64,000 nucleotides of DNA from JANYHH01 sp965249745. GTDB lineage: Bacteria; Deinococcota; Deinococci; Deinococcales; JAAFIG01. The translations under genes and the position numbers were made by a program. Shown piece by piece: positions 59,062-64,000 of this stretch. The stretch lies in assembly GCA_965249745.1 (NCBI GenBank), contig OZ252252.1, forward strand, positions 4,898,001-4,962,000. The letters are read 5' to 3'. The stretch's first letter is position 1. Every line of letters starts with the position of its first letter. The notes under the pieces were generated by a model. It worked only from the letters and a program-made list of their open reading frames with translations, was not told the DNA's origin and did no database searches.

Positions 59062-59910
59062 ATGCGAAAGGATGAGGAGATCTTTAACTTGATCCTCGGC
59101 GTGGCAACCGACGACTCACGAATTCGGGCGGTGATGCTGAATGGCTCGAGGGCGAATCCTATGGCGACCAAGGATGTCTTTCAGGATTTCGACATCGTGT
59201 ACCTCGTCACCGAATTGGCTTCGTTCAAGGCGCAATCAGACTGGATTGACCGTTTCGGAGAGCGCATGGTGTTGCAGTTGCCCGACGAGTTCGGGGACGG
59301 ACCCCCACCGGACCGGTACGCATACCTGATTCAGTTCACCGACGGGCATCGCCTGGACCTGACCCTGAAAACGGGGGACTTCGACCCAGATAGCCTGAGT
59401 GTGCTGCTGCTGGACAAGGATGAAGCGGTGGCAGCCTTGCCGCCGAGTGAAGCGGATTATCTGCCCAGCCCGCCAACAGATAAGGACTTCTTCGAGTGCT
59501 GCAACGAGTTCTGGTGGGTCGCGCCGTATCTGGCAAAGGGTTTGTGGCGGGGAGAACCGATTTACGCCCAGCACCACTTGGGCGTCATCCGCGGTCAACT
59601 GTTTCGCCTGCTCGAGTGGCGAATCGGTGCCGAGACCGGATTTCAAGCCAGCCTGGGGAAATTGGGAAAGCACTTCCAGCGTTTTTTGACCCCAGATCGT
59701 TGGGCGCAGTTGCAGGCCACTTACGCCGACGCTAATCTGGATCACATCTGGGACTCGTTGTTCGCGTCAACCGAGCTGTTCAGGGTGGTCGCGCTCGAGG
59801 TTGCGGACCATTTTGGATTTAGCTACCCGCACGGGGACGATCTGAAGGTCACAGCCCATCTCAGGCAGGTGCGGCAACTGCCCAGAGACGCTGAAACAAT
59901 CTACCCTTGA
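59062..59910 (+). CDS. Aminoglycoside 6-adenylyltransferase-like protein (ANT(6))
   Basis: Start at the ATG at 59062 (MRKDEEIFNLILGVATDDSR); 282 aa, the normal length. The nucleotidyltransferase motif is AVMLNGSRANPMATKDVFQD followed by FDIVYLV (Gly-Ser and paired Asp), with QFTDGHRLDLTL as the third acidic strand. Later blocks ECCNEFWWVAPYLAKGLWRGE and LGKLGKHFQRFL match ANT(6)/AadE enzymes, which adenylylate streptomycin. Chromosomal homologs exist in soil bacteria. Whether it confers resistance here is not known. It is divergent from punA. Confidence 0.88.
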   Translation: MRKDEEIFNLILGVATDDSRIRAVMLNGSRANPMATKDVFQDFDIVYLVTELASFKAQSDWIDRFGERMVLQLPDEFGDGPPPDRYAYLIQFTDGHRLDLTLKTGDFDPDSLSVLLLDKDEAVAALPPSEADYLPSPPTDKDFFECCNEFWWVAPYLAKGLWRGEPIYAQHHLGVIRGQLFRLLEWRIGAETGFQASLGKLGKHFQRFLTPDRWAQLQATYADANLDHIWDSLFASTELFRVVALEVADHFGFSYPHGDDLKVTAHLRQVRQLPRDAETIYP

Positions 59911-60122
59911 GGTATCCAGAGTTTTACTGTCTCGCTATGAATGGGCCCTCGAGAAGTATTGATCGTGCTTACAGCATCCTGAAAGGACACCTGCGATTCG
60001 ATGATCCGGCAACTGCGGGAACTCGGGACGGTTGTGACCGCGATGCCATCCTGAAGCGAGAATGATCAGCCGCCGTCAAAGACCAAAATCCCCTTGCTCA
60101 CACCCGCTCGAGACTGAAGAAG

Positions 60123-60165
60123 TTATCCACAAACCTTTCAGACCTGTGGATAAGCCTGTGGACAA
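60123..60165. promoter_or_regulatory. DnaA-box cluster
   Basis: TTATCCACA (60123-60131) and its reverse complement TGTGGATAA (60145-60153) are perfect consensus boxes; TGTGGACAA (60157-60165) is a one-mismatch third. They lie in the 270-bp gap between the convergent 3' ends of the ANT(6)-like gene and minC. The rest of that gap shows nothing I recognise. Confidence 0.7.
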
Positions 60166-60180
60166 CTGATTTTCTGAGCT

Positions 60181-60765
60181 TTAAGCCTTGTACGGTTCAA
60201 TCACGATTTGCCCGCCCTCGAGCCGAACCACCTCTGCTACGTCCGTTTCCTGACGACGCAAGTTGTCCAATGTGCTGCCCTCGGGCGCTCTGGCGAGTGC
60301 GTGCGCCAAGCGAATCTGTGGTGCCGCAATCCGACCCGCCCAGATGATCGCGTCCTCGCGGCCACCCGCGCCCGCGTGAACCAGACCACGAATCGTGCCG
60401 GACACGATCACGTCACCGCCCGCGATCAGTTCCACCCCTGGATTGACATCGCCCAGCACGATCACGTTCCCTGGTAACTCGCGTCTGGTTCCGGCCCGCA
60501 TGGTCTTGCCGATCACCTCGGTGCGTTGCGGCGCGGGCGTGTTGCCCTCGCGCGGTGGACGGACGCTCGCCACGTGCCCACCCGCTCCTCGCACGAAGCC
60601 CATGACCGCTTCCAAGAGTGCGCCGGAGACCGCGCCGCTCAGCTCAATTTCTACGCCCTCGGTCAAGAGCGCCGCCCGGCTTTCCAGCAGGGCCGCGATG
60701 CTCTCCGGGGTGTCCAATGGTTCCAGCAGCAGGTTGATGCCGCCCGCCGTGCCGCGCAGTTTCAA
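60181..60765 (-). CDS. minC: Septum site-determining protein MinC
   Basis: MinC inhibits FtsZ assembly away from midcell. The 194-aa protein begins with TTG after AGAGGTCACCC. The C-terminal beta-helix domain has GNVIVLGDVNPGVELIAGGD, VIVSGTIRGLVHAGAGGRED and IRLAHALARAPEGS, the MinD-interacting face; the N-terminal domain is short. It follows mrdA on the same strand after 136 nt. minD and minE are not behind it, unlike in most min operons. Confidence 0.93.
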   Translation of the reverse strand: MKLRGTAGGINLLLEPLDTPESIAALLESRAALLTEGVEIELSGAVSGALLEAVMGFVRGAGGHVASVRPPREGNTPAPQRTEVIGKTMRAGTRRELPGNVIVLGDVNPGVELIAGGDVIVSGTIRGLVHAGAGGREDAIIWAGRIAAPQIRLAHALARAPEGSTLDNLRRQETDVAEVVRLEGGQIVIEPYKA

Positions 60766-60901
60766 GGGTGACCTCTGAACATCATCATTCGCATTCTACG
60801 CGTCCCCTCGCACCCGGCGCGAGTCACCGCGAGAGCAGCCGCTCGAGACTCACCAGAACAGTGCGGCAGGCTCGAGGACTTTACACGCAGCGGGACTGCA
60901 C

Positions 60902-62743
60902 TCAGCGATTCGAGGCAGCGGTCGCGGTCGGAATGACCTTGCCGGTTTTGTCCAGCTTGATACCCCAGTACGCCGCCATGACCTTCTTCACAGCGGGGAG
61001 CGCCACGCCGCTGCCTTCGACGCCGTTCTCAAAAAACGCGACCACAACTAGGTTCGGGTTGTTGATCGGACCGTAGCCCATGTACCAGGCATGATCGCGG
61101 TGCGCGCCCTGCGGGGTTTGCGCCGTGCCGGTCTTGCCTCCGGTGCGAATTGGGAAGACCTTCGAGCCCAGCACCTCCTTGGCGGTTCCCGTCAGGGTCG
61201 TGGCCTGCATCCCCTCTTTCAACATGCTCCAGTACCGCCCCTCGAGTTGCTGCATCGGTTTGGGCGGTTGGGGCTTGCCATCAACGGATTTCACGACGGT
61301 CAGCTCCGGACGTTTGCCATCGTTGACAATCGTGGCCAGCATTCGAGCAATCTGAAGCGGGGTGGCGCGGAACTCCTGACCAATCGCGTAGTTCAGGCTC
61401 GAGCCGGGATTCCAGGTACGTTTTTGCGCCTTGTAAATCTCCGGTCCGATCAGCTCGCCGCCCGACTCACCGACCAATTCAATCCCCGTCGGCTGCCCGA
61501 ACCCAAATTCGGCGGCCCGCTTCGCTTCGATGTTACCGAACGCTTCAGGTCCGTATGCCACGACACTCTGGAAATACCAGGTGTTGCACGAATTGGCAAT
61601 CGCGCCTCTGGCATCCATCGGACCCATGTCTCGCACGCGGTTCCAGTTACGCCAGACGCGGCTCCCCCAACGCCAGCCGCTGTAACACTGAAACGTCCGA
61701 TTGCCGAAACCCGCCTCCAAGAGAGCACTCGCAGTGACCAGTTTGAAGGTGCTGCCTGGCTCAAAGATTTTCACGGCCCGATTCCACATCGGCAAGTACT
61801 TCGTATCCTTGAAGGCTGCCACCCCTCGAGGATCGCGCGGACTACTGCTGAGCCAATTCGGATCGTATTTCGGTCCGACCGCCAGTGCCAGAATTTGCCC
61901 GGTTTTCGGATTCATCGCCACGATGGCCCCTCGAGCCTTGTCTACTGGGGCGATCCCGTTGCGGGCATTGCGTTTATTGATGTCGTCCTTGGCTTCCAGA
62001 ATGGCCTGTTCAGCCACGCTTTGCAATTTTGGGTTGATCGTCAGCGTAACCGTGTGGCCACGTTCCGCCGGTCGCACCACGCGCTCGCGCACCACGCGCC
62101 CGCGCGCATCCATCTCCTGAAGCCGCTCGCCGGGTTTGCCGCGCAAGTACGATTCCAACCCCGCCTCGAGACCCGCTTGCGGCACGAGATCGTTCGGGTC
62201 GTACGGGCTGGGCGTGCCATCCTCGGCGGGTTTCAGGTCGTCAGCGTTCGCGGGTTCCATGTACCCCAGCAAATTCCCCGCTAAATCGGTTGGGTAGAAG
62301 CGCTGCACGCGGTACTGCAATTCCAGGTTCTCCTGCCCGGAAAGCCACTCCTCCAACGCCAGAATTCCCCCTGGCGGCACGTCCTTTTTCAGCACGACCT
62401 CGCCGAGCTTGGGATCGGGTTGCGGCAAGGGCAAGCTCAACCCCGCCAGTTTCGCAATATGCTCGAGATACCGCACTGGGCCCCCTTTATAGACCAGCGC
62501 CACCGCGTCGCGGCTGCTGACCAGCAGCCTACCGTCACTGGCGCGAATCTCGCCGCGCACGGCTGGAATCTTGCTGGACTGCCAACGGTTGTCCTTAGAG
62601 AGCGTCGTGTACTGATCAAATTGCATCACCTGCAAGTAGTACAGCCGAGCCACGTACCCACCCATGACCAGGGTCAGCACCACGGCCAGCGGGGCGAGCG
62701 GGTTACCGGCAAAACGTGGTCTGTCACCTCGCGGAAAGATCAT
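60902..62743 (-). CDS. mrdA: Penicillin-binding protein 2
   Basis: This elongation-specific transpeptidase of 613 aa works with RodA in lateral wall synthesis. One N-terminal membrane helix (about residues 16-35) is followed by a dimerisation domain and the transpeptidase domain. Active-site motifs are FEPGSTFKLVTASAL (SxxK), IANSCNTWYFQ (SxN) and RTGGKTGTAQTP (KTG). It lies downstream of mreD in a mreC-mreD-mrdA-minC series, with a repeat-filled gap of 330 bp between. Ribosome-binding site GGGAGG. Confidence 0.95.
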   Translation of the reverse strand: MIFPRGDRPRFAGNPLAPLAVVLTLVMGGYVARLYYLQVMQFDQYTTLSKDNRWQSSKIPAVRGEIRASDGRLLVSSRDAVALVYKGGPVRYLEHIAKLAGLSLPLPQPDPKLGEVVLKKDVPPGGILALEEWLSGQENLELQYRVQRFYPTDLAGNLLGYMEPANADDLKPAEDGTPSPYDPNDLVPQAGLEAGLESYLRGKPGERLQEMDARGRVVRERVVRPAERGHTVTLTINPKLQSVAEQAILEAKDDINKRNARNGIAPVDKARGAIVAMNPKTGQILALAVGPKYDPNWLSSSPRDPRGVAAFKDTKYLPMWNRAVKIFEPGSTFKLVTASALLEAGFGNRTFQCYSGWRWGSRVWRNWNRVRDMGPMDARGAIANSCNTWYFQSVVAYGPEAFGNIEAKRAAEFGFGQPTGIELVGESGGELIGPEIYKAQKRTWNPGSSLNYAIGQEFRATPLQIARMLATIVNDGKRPELTVVKSVDGKPQPPKPMQQLEGRYWSMLKEGMQATTLTGTAKEVLGSKVFPIRTGGKTGTAQTPQGAHRDHAWYMGYGPINNPNLVVVAFFENGVEGSGVALPAVKKVMAAYWGIKLDKTGKVIPTATAASNR

Positions 62744-62902
62744 CGAAACCTCCCTGACATGCTAACGGACGGCGGTGAGATTGAACACCCGCGAAGCTCT
62801 CATTCGCAGAAAATTCCGCCTCGAGCGATCTGGACGTGCTTCACAAATCTTTCAGAGGCTAGCCTGGTGATCGCCCAGCCCTGACTCTAGGATGCCGATC
62901 TC

Positions 62903-62985
62903 GAGTCACACGATTTTCGTAGGGGTTTGCCACAGCAAACCCAGCCACCAACGTCTCCGCTCGAGACAGCCCAAGAATAACGTTG
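62903..62985 (+). repeat. Composite dispersed element, locus 4 (partial)
   Basis: It contains ACGATTTTCGTAGGGGTTTG, the hairpin GGGTTTGCCACAGCAAACCC (about 62922-62942), then AGCCACCAACG and GCTCGAGACAGCCCAAG, all as in locus 1. The longer modules are absent. The rest of the 330-bp gap between mrdA and mreD holds no gene. Confidence 0.72.
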
Positions 62986-63073
62986 CTCCAGCAGAGCAAG
63001 AGCACTTCGCTAGGCGTCACGCTGACTGCGCGCAGTCAACTCAGGGTGAGGCGAAAACGCTTTCAGGCTTTAT

Positions 63074-63574
63074 TTACAGGAATTTGTCGTAGCTCGAGGG
63101 GGCTTGTCCGAAGGCCCAGTTGGCGAAGGCGTAGAAGAACGGTCCGAGGATCAGGGTCGTGATGAGTTCTGGCAGGAAGCGGTACACGATTGTTTCAAAA
63201 CTCATGGCGTTGAGGCGCATCCAGTACCCGAGCAGGATCAGCACGAGCCACTTGGCGATGACGGCGGTCAGGACGCCGATGGCGTGGTTGAGGTCGCTCT
63301 CAGAAGACAGCCCGCGCCGCACGAAGTTAGCCACGAGTGCGCCGACCATCAGTCCGGCCGCGTGAAACCCGAGTGCGCCCGCGCCGAGAATGTCCTGCAA
63401 CAGTCCGACGCCGTATCCCGCGCCTGCCGTCCAGAGCGGTGGCAGGCGCGCGGTCAGGGTCAGGGCGGTCAGCAGGAACAGGTCTGGCGGGGAAATGAAG
63501 CTGGGGAGCAGCGCCCCGATCGCGCCTTGTGCGCCCAGTACGACCAGCACGAACACCAGTCGCCGCCAGATCAC
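63074..63574 (-). CDS. mreD: Rod shape-determining protein MreD
   Basis: This 166-aa integral membrane protein belongs to the elongasome with MreB and MreC. It has five or six hydrophobic helices, with LPSFISPPDLFLLTALTLTA and the conserved DILGAGALGFHAAGLMVGAL. It overlaps the mreC stop by 4 nt (ATGA). The family is weakly conserved; position next to mreC and mrdA secures it. Confidence 0.92.
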   Translation of the reverse strand: MIWRRLVFVLVVLGAQGAIGALLPSFISPPDLFLLTALTLTARLPPLWTAGAGYGVGLLQDILGAGALGFHAAGLMVGALVANFVRRGLSSESDLNHAIGVLTAVIAKWLVLILLGYWMRLNAMSFETIVYRFLPELITTLILGPFFYAFANWAFGQAPSSYDKFL

Positions 63575-64000
63575 GGGAGCCTCAATAAATAAACTTGCTC
63601 TAAGGCGCTGATGTCCACGACGGGCGCGATCTCGAGCGTCAAGCCGAGGCTGTCGCCGCTGAGTTCTACCCGCCTGACGACATGCCCGACTTTCACCAGT
63701 GGAAACGCACCTCCGGCGACGTTAGCGCTCCAGACGGTATCGCCAATTTTCACCTTGGCGCTCTTGTAATTCGTGGCTCGTAAGAACCTTCCGGCCACCC
63801 CTCGAGCCAGGGCCGTGCCAGGGTAATTGCCGACTTTGATGCCAACCCGGAATTCCGCATCCAAGAGTGTCCGCACCACAGCGGTGCGGGCATCCACCTG
63901 CGAGACCTCGCCGACCAAGCCGAGCGGTGTGGTCACCACCATTTTCTCTTGCACGCCGTCCCTGGTTCCCTTGTCAATTCGCAGCAAGGTGTTCAGAGAA
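63571..64000 (-). CDS. mreC: Cell shape-determining protein MreC (C-terminal part)
   Basis: The window cuts the gene at its 5' side. About 143 C-terminal codons are visible, with LNTLLRIDKGTRDGVQEKMV (start of the conserved beta domain), TPLGLVGEVSQVDARTAVVR and ARGVAGRFLRA. MreC links the MreB filament to wall synthases in the periplasm. The frame stays open to position 64000. Confidence 0.93.
   Translation of the reverse strand, partial: SLNTLLRIDKGTRDGVQEKMVVTTPLGLVGEVSQVDARTAVVRTLLDAEFRVGIKVGNYPGTALARGVAGRFLRATNYKSAKVKIGDTVWSANVAGGAFPLVKVGHVVRRVELSGDSLGLTLEIAPVVDISALEQVYLLRLP

Noticed and set aside
59938..60065. A 42-codon ORF (MNGPSRSIDRAYSILKGHLR...) before minC
   Set aside because: No ribosome-binding site and no recognised domain; an antitoxin-like fold was considered but not supported.
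60123..60165. Chromosomal origin of replication
   Set aside because: Only three boxes, no AT-rich unwinding element, and no dnaA, dnaN or gidA nearby.
1..64000. tRNA or rRNA genes
   Set aside because: Reading both strands I saw no cloverleaf-type TTCGAATCC arm with matching acceptor stem, and no rRNA motif. A tRNAscan run would settle it.

Overview
The window looks like a chromosomal segment of a member of the Deinococcota (Deinococcus-Thermus). The evidence is a glutaminyl-tRNA synthetase with a fused C-terminal GatB/YqeY domain, a Dps with a long Lys/Ser-rich N-terminal tail, and many genes whose -10 box lies only 6-7 nt from the start codon, which is the leaderless architecture described in Deinococcus. 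A mreC-mreD-mrdA-minC cell-shape cluster, a GC-rich composition and frequent GTG/TTG starts fit. The assignment is an inference: there is no rRNA and I recognised no tRNA.

Layout. 1-5 kb (minus strand): remains of tryptophan 2,3-dioxygenase, then rqcH, a c-di-AMP receptor gene (darA) and glnS. 5-11 kb (plus): a VanW-type protein, a small membrane protein, a GNAT enzyme, aroC, a dead histidine phosphatase and a kinase-fold phosphotransferase. 11-13 kb: an alpha-amylase-family enzyme behind a leader with an intrinsic terminator. 13.4-18.6 kb: a compact heme operon, hemC-hemD-hemB-hemE, closed by a 5-aminolevulinate synthase of the C4 (Shemin) type. 18.7-24.8 kb: envelope and stress membrane proteins and two DUF1990-type genes. 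25-27.3 kb: a putative nuclease-fold effector followed by two paralogous genes, the second frameshifted; this resembles a toxin/immunity locus I do not recognise. 27.4-28.9 kb: siroheme genes (precorrin-2 dehydrogenase, cobA). 29-33.5 kb: a membrane protein, a LEA-like protein, a branching-enzyme-like GH13 and three small membrane or stress proteins. 33.6-43.5 kb: mostly minus strand, with PHP, lipid kinase and SRPBCC genes, an FAD/Rieske oxidoreductase, endonuclease III, a YetF unit, dps, a response regulator and a beta-barrel protein. 43.7-49.3 kb: exported and lipoprotein genes, a winged-helix regulator, a PIN/TRAM protein and radA. 49.7-56 kb: a LysM/M23 peptidase, trpF and pheA in divergence, marR, small genes and a methyltransferase. 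56-64 kb: divIVA, yggS, a dead NUDIX gene, punA, an ANT(6)-like gene, a DnaA-box cluster, and minC-mrdA-mreD-mreC.

Genes that work together: the heme operon makes uroporphyrinogen III, which the siroheme pair further along diverts to siroheme. The mre/mrdA/min block and divIVA/yggS cover elongation and septum placement. LEA-like, Dps, GlsB and Gsp17M-like proteins suggest desiccation and oxidative-stress physiology.

The whole window is studded with the palindrome CTCGAG, about one per 190 bp by hand count of the first 5.4 kb. It also carries at least three repeat families: a ~90-bp intergenic element (four copies), a hairpin family with stems that co-vary (GGG-stem-CCC next to CTACG), and a 24-bp tandem array. 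Five genes are visibly broken, each by one or a few lesions.
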